A stretch of DNA of 64,000 nt from Eremomyces bilateralis CBS 781.70. Lineage: Eukaryota > Ascomycota > Dothideomycetes > Eremomycetales > Eremomycetaceae. Below the pieces are notes generated by a model. It was not told the DNA's origin, did not search any database, and saw nothing but the letters and a program-made list of their open reading frames with translations. A program made the position numbers and the translations under genes. The DNA is taken from contig NW_022985067.1 in NCBI RefSeq assembly GCF_010015585.1, forward strand, positions 1,562,940 through 1,626,939, in the 5' to 3' direction. This document shows, piece after piece, positions 46,182 through 55,611 of this stretch; within the stretch, counting starts at the first letter, position 1, and every line of letters starts with the position of its first letter.

Positions 46182-49100
46182 TCATATCTTCGCACTTCTT
46201 CTTGCCTTAACATACCTCGGCACCCTCTTCGGTAACACCTCAATCATCTGCTCCAGCCATTTCCTCGTCGTAGCCGGATCAATCACACTGTCGATCTCAG
46301 CCGCCATAGCCATATTGATAGCCTTCCCTTCGCTGTACATGACATCGATCATCTCCTGCTCCCTTTTCTTCCTCTTTTCAAGATCGTTGATAGATTCTAA
46401 CTCCTTCCTGTAAGCAAGCCTTACAGCGCCTTCGATCCCCATGCCCCCAAAGACGGCACTCGGCCACGCCACGCACATGCTGTTCTTCAAACTTCCACCA
46501 CCGAGCATCGCTTGTGCGCCCAGTCCGAAACCGTTTCGCAGTACGACTCCTAGGACGCGACCGCCGAGGAGGGCAAATTCTTGGGAGTTGCCGAACCAGT
46601 CACCGAAGCAGCGGTATGTGCTTCCGGCACCTTGAGCTTCGGCCGAGCGCTCGAAGTCGGGGCCGACCATGAACCCAGGGGTATCGCAGAGGCTGAGGAG
46701 GTGCATGCCGCCGAGGCGGATGAGGAGACGGAGAAGGCGGTTGACTTTTGCTCCGGATGCGACGTCGATAGCGCCGCCTAGGGGAGATGAGGAGTTGGAA
46801 GCCATGATTGCGACTGCGTGGCCGTTGATGCGGCCAAAGCCTGTGAGCACAGAGAGGCCCCACTCGGGACAGAACTCGATGAAGCTATCGTCGTCCAGAA
46901 GAAGGTTGACCACACGACGAACATCGTAGGCTCGGCGACGAGATGATAGTGGCGGCACTGCGGTGCGTAGGCGAAGAGGATCCGATGTACAAGGACTCTC
47001 CGCTGGTGGCAGCTGAGGATGTGTAAACAGAGCAACGATCTTGCGGACAATCTGCGCAGCTTCGACCTCGGTGTCCACAAGTACATCAATGCCACCTGAG
47101 CGCATATGGACATCGACGGGACCGATATGTTCGTGCTCGAATCGGCCAAGGCCACCACCCTCGATCATTGCTTGACCACCCATGCCGATCGTGGTGGACT
47201 TCCTCAGCGGCGCATCCTTTGATCCGCCTCTTGTAGCTATGACAATGTCGCATGTTCCCAAGAATGCAGCGTTGCCCGCAAAGCAGTATCCGTTCGCTAC
47301 TGTAACAGAAGGTATCCCTCTTGCCTTGATCTCGCCCATCAGAGAGAATGATGGCGTCTTTAGGCCCGCCGTCCCCAAGTGATCGGTGTCACCTGGTCTT
47401 CCACCGCCTCCTTCGGCGTACAACACCAGTGGCGCAGGATGATCAATGATTGATTGGAAGATGCGGTCTAACTTCTGATGATGGAAATGTCCTTGCGTGC
47501 CGGCAAGTACCAGGTAGTCGCCAATGACAACTGCGACTGGATGAGAGTCCATCTTCGCCCAGCCCACGATGATACCATCTCCGCTTGTTCGAGCGATGAG
47601 ATGGGACATGGGGTACCTTTTCCTCTGTGCCGCAACTACGAGGTCTCCATATTCAATGAATGAATCTTTGTCTACGAGTAAGTCGAGATTTTCCCGGCCG
47701 GTGAGGTATCCGTTTGCATGGCGCTTGGCCACGTCCTCTTCGCGGCCAGCGTACCGTAGAAAGGCCTTACGTTCGTTCAGCTCCATCAGCTCCGGCCGCA
47801 GCTTCTCTGGGTTCTCGGTCTCGGCTAGGTCGTGTGTATTGTTGAGTGAACTGTCGCCGTCCGAGATGGTGAAGAGAAGAGCATCGCCGGCATTTACTTG
47901 CTGTCCTTGCGTGACGGCCACTTTCGCCACAACACCATTGCAGGCGCTCCTGACGGAATGCTCCATCTTCATCGCCTCAAGAACGACCAATTCTTGGCCA
48001 GCAATGATCTTGTCACCTCCACTCACTTTGATGGAAAGGACAACGCCCGTGACATGTGCGAGCAGCTCTTCAGAGCCTGCAGGTCGCTCAACTTTAGCCG
48101 CATTCTCCTTTAGCGTGGTAGCTTCTTCGGAGGTACGGTCACCTTTAGCCCGCAACGCGTCTTCGAACTGCTGCGTGGCGCTGTACAGCGCCTCGAAGTT
48201 CTCCTGGATGGTCAAAATGTTGCTCTTGCCCTCTTGCACGGTTTGGATATCCAGCAAAGCCATTAGGAACGCCTGATTCGTCCTGCATCCTACGATCCTC
48301 GTCTCGTCGATGGCCCAACGAGCCAGTCGCAGTGCAGACTCATACGAAGATGCGGTGACAATGAGTTTCGCCAAAAGGCTGTCGAACAAAGGGCTCACAG
48401 CATACTGCCGGCCTCCTTCAAGAGCTGTCTCGACTCGCACGCCTGCTCCTGTAGGGAAATGTCCTTGTCGAATAGTCCCCGCTTCAGGTTGCGCGGTGCC
48501 ATCTTGCTTGAAGCTTTCGGCGTTGATCCGTAGCTGTATGGATGTAAGTCGAGGTGGTGGGGGTTCCCGTGTTATGTACAGGTCTGCTAGCGTTCGTCCC
48601 AAGGCAACCTGAAGCTGTAGATCCACTAAATCAACGCCATTGATCTGCTCGGTGATGGTATGCTCAACTTGTATCCTGGGATTCCCCTCCATGAAATAAT
48701 AGTCTTCGGTTGCTGCATCGACAAGGAACTCGATTGTGGCGAGACTTCGCAGCTTCACTGCTTTTCCCAGTTTCACCGCAGCTTCGATGATGGCTTGCCT
48801 AAGCCGTGGCATGATGGAATGCGAAGGCGCAATCTCCACGACTTTCTGGTTTCTGCGCTGAAGCGAGCATTCTCTTTCCCAGAAATGGCAAACTGCTCCA
48901 GTGCCGTCTCCAAGAAGCTGGACTTCAATGTGTTTAGCACCGTGCAGATATCGCTCCGCGAACAAGCTTCCATTGCCGAAGGATGCATGTGCCTCTCGCT
49001 GACAAGCTTCGTAAGCGAAGCGAATGGCTTGCTCGTCCGTATTGTCATCAATGATGCGGATGCCGCGCCCTCCGCCGCCAGCTGCGGCCTTCAGAATGAT

Positions 49101-49589
49101 TTTGCTGGCTGGGCCCAGGCTCTTTCCAAACGCGAGTACATCCGTGATGGAAGAACCTCGATCGAGTACGGTCTTCGTGCCATCTAGAACCGGTATACCT
49201 GCATCTACCGCCAATGACCTCGCGCTCATCTTGTTTCCAAGTTGTGTCAACTGCTCGCTCGATGGTCCGATGAACATGATGCCTTCATCCTCGCAGAGTC
49301 TCGCTAACCCAGCGTCTTCGGACAAGAAACCATAGCCCGGTGCGATACCCCAGCATCCTTCTTTCTTCGCAATGTTGACAATATTGGCCGCATCCAGATA
49401 TGCACGTGGACCTTCTCCTGGGAGCGCCACTGATGTGGTTGCAAGACGCACGTGTGTCGCATCCTTCTCAGAGGGAGTGAACAGAGCTACTGTGCGGATG
49501 CTTGAGTAGAGCGAGTATGTCCTGATGAGGCGGCATGCTATCTCGGATCGATTGGCTATGAGAATCTTGATGGGTTGAGAGGAAGACAT
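46182..49589 (-). CDS. Single-chain biotin-dependent acyl-CoA carboxylase (BC-BCCP-CT fusion)
   Basis: One uninterrupted exon of 1,135 residues fuses all carboxylase parts. The biotin carboxylase domain (about 5-455) has KILIANRSEIACR, the ATP-grasp loop AAAGGGGRGIRI at about 168-179, EIAPSHSI and EGNPRIQVEH. The biotinyl domain (about 505-577) has VLEAMKMEH with biotin-lysine Lys541. The carboxyltransferase domain (about 600-1130) has GHFHHQKLDRIFQ, GGGGRPGDTD, GYCFAGNAAFLGTCDIV and SLCDTPGFMVGP. It should carboxylate an acyl-CoA using bicarbonate and ATP. This layout differs from the roughly 2,200-residue eukaryotic acetyl-CoA carboxylase and from the two-subunit mitochondrial methylcrotonyl- and propionyl-CoA enzymes. 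It resembles bacterial single-chain long-chain acyl-CoA carboxylases. A bacterial origin by transfer is plausible: no introns, while most neighbours have them. Substrate is unknown. Confidence 0.92.
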   Translation of the reverse strand: MSSSQPIKILIANRSEIACRLIRTYSLYSSIRTVALFTPSEKDATHVRLATTSVALPGEGPRAYLDAANIVNIAKKEGCWGIAPGYGFLSEDAGLARLCEDEGIMFIGPSSEQLTQLGNKMSARSLAVDAGIPVLDGTKTVLDRGSSITDVLAFGKSLGPASKIILKAAAGGGGRGIRIIDDNTDEQAIRFAYEACQREAHASFGNGSLFAERYLHGAKHIEVQLLGDGTGAVCHFWERECSLQRRNQKVVEIAPSHSIMPRLRQAIIEAAVKLGKAVKLRSLATIEFLVDAATEDYYFMEGNPRIQVEHTITEQINGVDLVDLQLQVALGRTLADLYITREPPPPRLTSIQLRINAESFKQDGTAQPEAGTIRQGHFPTGAGVRVETALEGGRQYAVSPLFDSLLAKLIVTASSYESALRLARWAIDETRIVGCRTNQAFLMALLDIQTVQEGKSNILTIQENFEALYSATQQFEDALRAKGDRTSEEATTLKENAAKVERPAGSEELLAHVTGVVLSIKVSGGDKIIAGQELVVLEAMKMEHSVRSACNGVVAKVAVTQGQQVNAGDALLFTISDGDSSLNNTHDLAETENPEKLRPELMELNERKAFLRYAGREEDVAKRHANGYLTGRENLDLLVDKDSFIEYGDLVVAAQRKRYPMSHLIARTSGDGIIVGWAKMDSHPVAVVIGDYLVLAGTQGHFHHQKLDRIFQSIIDHPAPLVLYAEGGGGRPGDTDHLGTAGLKTPSFSLMGEIKARGIPSVTVANGYCFAGNAAFLGTCDIVIATRGGSKDAPLRKSTTIGMGGQAMIEGGGLGRFEHEHIGPVDVHMRSGGIDVLVDTEVEAAQIVRKIVALFTHPQLPPAESPCTSDPLRLRTAVPPLSSRRRAYDVRRVVNLLLDDDSFIEFCPEWGLSVLTGFGRINGHAVAIMASNSSSPLGGAIDVASGAKVNRLLRLLIRLGGMHLLSLCDTPGFMVGPDFERSAEAQGAGSTYRCFGDWFGNSQEFALLGGRVLGVVLRNGFGLGAQAMLGGGSLKNSMCVAWPSAVFGGMGIEGAVRLAYRKELESINDLEKRKKREQEMIDVMYSEGKAINMAMAAEIDSVIDPATTRKWLEQMIEVLPKRVPRYVKARRSAKI

Positions 49590-50224
49590 CCTGGAGGCAA
49601 CCCGTCATCTACTGGAGAGCGATAGCCGTCGCGTGTTACGCATTTCTCTTCGTTATACTTTGTCACCGTGACACGCACATTAATGATCTTTGTCTCGTTT
49701 TCTATGTGTCTGCAGTATTCATGAAAAGTGGACCTCAAAAGCTGTTGCCTCGCCACGGCTGCTCGGCTCAGTTCGGCAGTGTTGGCACCAGCACGCCTGT
49801 CGAGCAGACTGAGTGCTCTGACCCTACCCTACTCGAAGAGATCTATCCGTAATGGCCGCCGTTTCCAATGGAGCGAGGGGCTCGCCTCATTCATTCGTGA
49901 AAATACCCCTTGAGAACACGTTGGAAATGTCAGAAAACAGAAGGTTTCTCGAGATCAGGTGACGCGACCGCAGGGGTGTATAATTTGTGCACTGTCATAG
50001 GCCCAAACCACGAAGGATCTGGTATGCTGGTAACGCTGATGAATTGCCCCAATTGCTAAAGAGAGAAGGAAAAGATCTCTCTCACTGCGATCTGCTATTT
50101 ACATCTATGGGCAGACGGTCTACCTATCATCCCTTCTGCCTTAGGCCGCAAGGCCACAACACACAGACTGGACGAAGCCCAAGACTAGAGCTCCGAAATG
50201 AATAAATGAATACGAATATGGCCC
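49590..50224. other. Intergenic, carboxylase promoter side
   Basis: Upstream region of the minus-strand carboxylase gene up to the foldback element. No further gene is visible; short frames on both strands are not supported. Confidence 0.4.
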
Positions 50225-50714
50225 TTATTTATCTCAGTTGGGACTCAGACGGGATCTGCAAGATGATTGTGGCGGTGCAGGCATCTTTCAGATGCCGTCT
50301 GAGGGCCTTTTGCAAGCATTTTGGTGGGCGCGTAGGTCAAAGAGCGGATTTGACCCCTACGGTGCACCAAACCCCACCAAAATTTACGACCAGAGTCTCT
50401 CCAAAAGTTCAACTACGCGTGCCCTTCGAAACCGCCGATGCTAATCATTTATTATAGGCTTATTTTGATATATTTTTTAATATACTATAAAAGAGCGGGT
50501 TCTTTTACCATTTACCTAGCCTAGCATAAACTTTTGAGTACTGAAAATTAATATAGTTGACTGAAACGGCTGGAAAATCTGAAAACTTCAACTACGTGTC
50601 CACACAAACCTTACAAATGGACCTCAGACGGCATCTAAAGATGCCTTGCCTGCACCGCCACACTATAGTCACGTGCAGCATCTGAAGATACCGTCTGAGC
50701 TTGCTGAGATAAAT
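50225..50714. mobile_element. Foldback/MITE-like element with nested palindromes
   Basis: The two ends are imperfect inverted repeats of roughly 80-95 bp: ATTTATCTCAG opens the left end near 50228 and its complement CTGAGATAAAT closes the right end at 50704-50714. Inside each arm sits a second inverted pair: CTCAGACGG (50244) with CCGTCTGAG (50295-50303), and CTCAGACGG (50623) with CCGTCTGAG (50691-50699). Both arms share GTGGCGGTGCAGGCA. The centre is AT-rich and has no coding frame, which suits a non-autonomous DNA element. Target duplication could not be settled. Confidence 0.7.
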
Positions 50715-50781
50715 CCTTCACAAGTATCTCAATCCTTTTCTTCTTTCCGCACGAGTCGGTGTTTCCGCCTACGCGGAGAGC

Positions 50782-51729
50782 TTATTCTGGCACGTCGTGG
50801 AGGAGCTGGAACGGTTTCCAGCCCTCTATTACCTCCCTCTCAACTTCCTTGGCCACCCGGTATTGCTCTAGGCCTCCCGCATCGATCAGCCACCTTGCTG
50901 CGTGGCGCACCTTGTCCCTGTCATGCAATATCCTCTTATAGTTCGTTGTTCCAGCTCGTTGGAGGAGCGCAATCCTCTGGTCGGCCCTTAACTCCAACTA
51001 TCTCAGTCCGGAGTGCCATAAGCGCCGAGGCCTCGTGTTTCTGAAGGCCATCGAATCGGTTAAGGCACTGGGTTTCCCACGGGTCCTTCCATGCCTTGCT
51101 CTCCTTCCTGGTCTAGCTGCTTCGGCTTGCCATCTTTCCCTCCATTTCGCCCGATACTCATCCTGGATCATCCGGTATGGACCTTGTCGCTGTTGTGTCT
51201 GATATCCTCTAGCTGGTTCGGGCCGGGGGAACAGAAGTCTGTCATACCGAGTCCGGAGCGTATATATTGCGGGTTCAGGTTTAGACCGGACACGGCGGGG
51301 TCGGCCTCGAGTTCGTCTCTGCTATGGGTTGAAACCCTTGGTTGGCTAAGGCTAGGAGCCTAAGCCTGATTAGGTAAGGTTGAATCAGAGTCCAACCTCT
51401 CCGATGTAAACAAGAAGGTTTCCCTTTCTTGTTCTCTTCTTTAGCTTAATCTAGAATATCTTTGGCTACGTGTATGTTGTGTGCATCCAGCTACCGTGCC
51501 GTAACAGTCTCGGGGGAGCAGAAGCAGCATCCCAGACTTGCGTTAGGGCTCCTTCAATCTGGGTAGTGGCCTTATGGGAGTTCGTCGATGCTGCTCTTTG
51601 AGCGGCCCGTTCTTGGACGTAGACTTCGATTGGGGGAACGCCCGCCTCTCTCTCAAGCGCGGCGATCGGTGTCCGTTTATAAGCCCCTAGGATCTTTCGA
51701 AGGCACTTGACGTACTGAATATTATACAC
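50782..51729 (-). mobile_element. LINE (non-LTR retrotransposon) 3' end, decayed
   Basis: The minus strand reads LRKILGAYKRTPIAALEREAG followed by VPPIEVYVQERAAQRAAST at 51729-51570. Further downstream it reads KDPWETQCLNRFDGLQKHEAS (about 51090-51030) and NYKRILHDRDKVRHAARWL with GGLEQYRVAKEVE (50950-50800). These are the region after reverse transcriptase, the RNase H side and the C-terminal tail seen in fungal Tad/I-like LINEs, in the right order. Frames change several times between them. No reverse transcriptase core is present, as expected for a 5'-truncated copy. Confidence 0.65.
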
Positions 51730-51835
51730 GCAACTGCAACGAATGGACTTCGAAAAGCCTTACCAATGTGCGAACAACAATATTCCACCTTAGCGCCAAG
51801 TGATGCAACACTACTGGGTTGAAAATCAACCCTCG

Positions 51836-52588
51836 CTAAACCGCTGCTCTCCTTAGGCCCATGTAGACTCTCAACCTCTCTCTCTTTTGACTTGTGTTCC
51901 CTCCTATACTGAGCCCCAGCGGTTCGAGAATCGTATCGAGCTGACCAGCGTTCAATCGTCCAAGGTCATGTGTTGTTGATGGAAAATTGGGAATGACAGT
52001 ATTCGTTTGGACATTGTGAAACGGCGCAAGAGGAGAGTTCGGAGATTCCAAGTAGGAGTTTTGAATGCGGGAAATAGCGTTTTGTTCACTACCAAGTTAG
52101 TGAAGGAACACTAAATCTTGATTTAGGTTTAAGTTTAAGTGAACATACGAAGCAAGTTGTCTAGTCTCCAAGGCATCGAACCTCGCATCGAATCTCGCCT
52201 CCAAGGCATCGAATCTCGAGTTCAAAGTGCCCTCCATGCGATTCAAGGCAGCCAGAATCGAAGCACCAGCGTCAATCACAGGGAGATTCTGTAGCTTGTC
52301 GAATTCACTTGCAAATCTCATGCAATTGTTGCTGATTTCTCGAAGACTTGTACGGAGAGCACCAAAATCAGCTTGCTGGGGATCAAGTGGTGTATGTGAT
52401 GTGGAGGGGTGTATGTGATGTGGAGGGCATGGAGAAGAAGTCCGTTGCAGAGAAGAAGTCCGTTGTAGAGAAGAGGTCGGTAGCAGAGAAGAAATATGTT
52501 GCAGAGAAGAAGTATGTTGCAGAGAAGAAGTCTGTTGTTGACTGTTGTGTTGTTGCCTAAGAAGTGGGAGCAGGAGCAACGATGTCAA
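51836..52588 (-). CDS. Hypothetical fungal coiled-coil protein (partial 5' end)
   Basis: Two exons, from about 52588 to 52149 and 52088-51836, join over a 60-nt intron with GTATGT donor and TAG acceptor. The join reads ETRQLASEQNAISRIQNSYLES. The middle has heptad-like FDALEARFDARFDALETR, and the C-terminus (PLAPFHNVQTN, IPNFPSTTHDLGRL, GQLDTILEPLGL, KRERLRVYMGLRR) belongs to a family of unknown proteins that I recall as common in Pezizomycotina. The N-terminus is a hexapeptide repeat TSSLQ(H/R). No ATG lies in this frame at the 5' end; an ATG in another frame (52575) reads only 12 codons. So the start is either frameshifted or in an unseen exon. The function is unknown. Confidence 0.6.
52386..52540. 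repeat. 18-nt tandem repeats
   Basis: A unit of about GTTGCAGAGAAGAAGTCC is repeated six times with point changes at 52431-52537. A separate 18-19 nt unit (GTATGTGATGTGGAGGG) is duplicated at 52390-52428. On the minus strand the first array codes for the TSSLQR/TSSLQH hexapeptides of the hypothetical protein. Confidence 0.8.
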
Positions 52589-52899
52589 TATTCATGAGAA
52601 ATCACGAACCATTTGTCGCAGTAAAGACAGCACCCTGGGATTTGAGCCACCCGCCCCAGCGCCTTCGATCTAGAGTTAGATAGGCCAATGAAATAAGTTA
52701 ACTGAACGTGATTGTACCAGTTTTGCATGAAAATTGGGGTCAATCCTACCGAAAGATGAGGCCCCCTGTTGCAAAGACGACATTCTGACCCCATTCAATC
52801 GATCCTCAAGACCTCAACGTGTCGCCGCTAAAAAACTCAATCCGCAATCATCCAATCGGAAATTGTGACAGCTATCTATATCTCCATGGCCGTTGCTCG

Positions 52900-53395
52900 A
52901 TCAGTCCCACAGTCCCACTGCCACGCTTACCCCTGCCGTCACCGAACCACGTGCTCGCGCGTATGTTAGCCGTGGCCCTGAATCCTAATGACCACAAGAT
53001 GGGGACCTACTTCCACATGGCCGGCAACACGGCCGGATGTGACTTCTGTGGTGTCGTCGAATCGGTAGATGTGGTTCGGGGTGGGGGTGCTCAAAAAGCC
53101 AAAATCCTTCCGATACAATTGGACCCATGTCAGCGACAGACGGAAGCCTTCGGGGTCTCCAGCAGGCAACCTCACGCATCTACCAGAGACGGGGGTCTAC
53201 GGCGCCGTCTTCCCGTACTCGCTCCGGCCCGATGATGAACATAATGGTGCATTTGCCCAGTGGGTCGTGGGCCCCCAGCCGTCCTCTTCCATCAGATTCG
53301 TTCATACCGATTGCCTGGAGTTATACTCCCGCAGTCCAGCTCGTATCGCTGAAAGTCTTCTCTAATTACAACACCGCCTATATGCTCTATCCATG
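52900..53395 (+). pseudogene. Enoyl-reductase / MDR dehydrogenase fragment, decayed
   Basis: The frame around 52945-53085 reads [20 protein letters not shown], then [16 protein letters not shown]. After a frame change, [24 protein letters not shown] follows at about 53197-53270 (given as two joined cores), and then PAVQLVSLKVFSNYNTAYMLY in a third frame. This is the N-terminal GroES-like half of a zinc-independent MDR enzyme such as the stand-alone enoyl reductases (LovC/ToxD type) that work with polyketide synthases. At least two frame changes are needed and the Rossmann half is missing, so it is a relic. No polyketide synthase is present in this window. Confidence 0.55.
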
Positions 53396-53399
53396 ATAC

Positions 53400-54101
53400 C
53401 CCTCTTTATATAGATTGGTATTGGTCGGCATACATGCTACCAGTTGTGAATCCAGCCCCTAACAGAACTCAGTCTCTCATTATCTGTTGCTGCCATTTTG
53501 TCAACCCCTCAATAATTCGCGCTCTCGTTTCACGGTGATACCAAGTTTCTGACCGTTGTTCTTTTGTCGTTCTGCGGGAAGTTCTTAATTTGAGACTTTC
53601 ATGTCTTCCTTCCTAAATAGTCTTCTAAGATGATAGAAAGAGCGGCGAAAAGCGCGCCGTGATCTCAAAATTCCTCTCCAGCCAGAGATTTGGGATCACA
53701 GCCTGGCTTTCCCAACACCACTTTCCTCCAGCACTCATGTTCCCGCGGGGGGGCTTGACCTTCGCTCACTCATATCTGTTCAGGCGTTGAGCAAGTCCTA
53801 GGCCAGATTAGGTCACTGCGAGGCCTACCAGTGGGCTACCACCCCTTAGGCTGCCGGGCTTACCTAACTTAAGCTTCAGATCATCCTTAAACTTCTCCAC
53901 CCATCGACGGAAGCAGCCATTTGTTCTATTACGAATGAGTTACTCTATTCATTTATGTCCTATCCTGCCCAGATACCTCGTCTCTTGGGGAATACGCCCT
54001 TGTCACTGTTCCCAGTGATGTGTTAAAATTTTACGCAACCTTGACAGTACCCAGCACGAACCGAAACGTTACAAAATCGATTTTAAGCCACAATATTCGA
54101 C
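53400..54101. other. Intergenic, no gene seen
   Basis: Between the reductase relic and the NLR relic. I looked for the missing NACHT part of the NLR here and did not find it. Confidence 0.4.
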
Positions 54102-55298
54102 ATGGCTAAACCTACAGACTTCAGCGAGATTTATGTTACCGTTCTCCGCCAATCCATCTCGCCAGATTACACAGACGAAGAGGCAGAGGAGCTACGACTT
54201 ATTTTGAAAAGCCTACTGGGAAGCATTATATCTCCATTCTCTCCACTTTCTACCCAGTCCTTGAGCAAGCTAATTAGCACATCGCAAGATGAAATAGATC
54301 AAACTCTGGGTGCTCTTCATGCCATTCTAGACGTTCCAAACGACGCAACCCGCCCGATCCGATTAACATCATCCTTCATTCCGCGACTTCCTTCTCGATA
54401 GGAGGAGATGTGAGGATACGGATTTCTGAGTTGACGAGAAGCAAGCTCATCAAACTCTTGCCGTGCAATGCATACAGCTCATGTCCAGGTTTCTCAAGCA
54501 GGACATACTTGGAATTCGCCGACCAGGTGCGCTTGTAGCCGACATTGAATGCAGCCAAGTAGAACTGGACCTTCCTCCTGAGATTCAATATGCTTGTCTC
54601 TACTGAGTCCAGCATCTTCAGAAAAGCGACGCTCAGCTTTATAACAACGACAAAATGCATCAGTTCCTACTGACACACTTACTACACTGGCTTGAGGCGT
54701 TAAGCTGGATGCAGGTCTCTGAAGGGATCTATGCAATCACTTTTCAGGAGTCCATTATCCTTATAAATTTACCTTCGGTATAGCGCGAAACTTTCAACTA
54801 AACTTCGGTTGGACAGGTGACTGTTCCCATCTGTTCGAGTTTGTCCATGATGCCAAACGATTCGCCCTTTATAATCAGGCAGTGATAACGTGCGCTCCTC
54901 TTCAAATATACTGCAGTGCGCTGATATACGCACCTGTAATGAGTATAGTAAGGCGGCAGTTTGATGCCCAGGTAGCTCAATGGATACAACAACTACCTCA
55001 CGTACAAAAGCATTGGAATGCCTTACTACGGACGCTCGAGGGCCACGCGACCTGTGTCACTGCCCTGGCGTTCTCACCGGACGGCAAGGTGGCCGCGTCG
55101 GCGTCGGACGACAAGACGGTCCGGCTATGGGACACCGGGTCGGGCGCGGCCCTGCAGACGCTCGAGCGCCACGCAGACGAGATCGTCACCGTGACGTTCT
55201 CGCCGGACGGCAAGACGATCGCGTCAGCGTTGGACGACCAAACGGTCCGGATGGAAGCTGACTCAGAGTACGATCTTGACGGAAAATCAACTCCATGA
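54102..55298 (+). pseudogene. NACHT-WD40 (HET-E/NLR-type) gene, 5'-truncated and mutated
   Basis: The part after the NACHT domain is readable almost end to end: IYVTVLRQSISPDYTDEEAE, SIISPFSPLSTQSLSKL, DQTLGALHAILDVPND, then SFRDFLLDRRRCED, QAHQTLAVQCIQLMS, QYACLYxVQHLQKSD, VHDAKRFALYNQA, APLQIYCSALIYAPVMSIVRR. Two GC-rich WD40 blades follow (LEGHATCVTALAFSPDG, VRLWDTGSGA, then FSPDGKTIASALDDQTVR). Lesions: an extra A at 54365-54366, TGA at 54427-54429 and TGA at 54604-54606, both at family Trp positions, and loss of alignment at about 54780-54835. The NACHT domain is absent and the WD40 array stops after two blades. Intact members are fungal NLRs acting in incompatibility and non-self response. 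Confidence 0.82.
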
Positions 55299-55611
55299 TT
55301 TTGTGGTGAGAGTGGTGTTTTTCCCGCTTCAAATCACGTTCAACATTTGCTGTTACATCTGATGTTTTGCGTCCCAACCTAGTGGCAAAGAGCGACTAGA
55401 CGTTTACTTTGTGAGTCTGAGTCCCTCCTTCAAGCTCCTTAGGCATTTGTGGAGAACCTGAGTAGGCAATGGGGTTATGTCTTTCAATTGGCTAAGAAGG
55501 ACGATTCGAAAGAGAAGGAAAAGATATGGAATTTCGCCTAATGGTATGGCTATCTACCATAACACCATGAGTGAGGAGGAATCAAAATGATGTTGAAGTC
55601 CAATCTCGAAA
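55299..55611. other. Intergenic, no gene seen
   Basis: Short stretch between the WD40 remnant and the 3' end of the minus-strand LURP-one-like gene. Nothing recognisable. Confidence 0.35.

Noticed and set aside
46669-46929. Plus-strand frames inside the carboxylase gene
   Set aside because: Antisense to a long, domain-supported coding exon.
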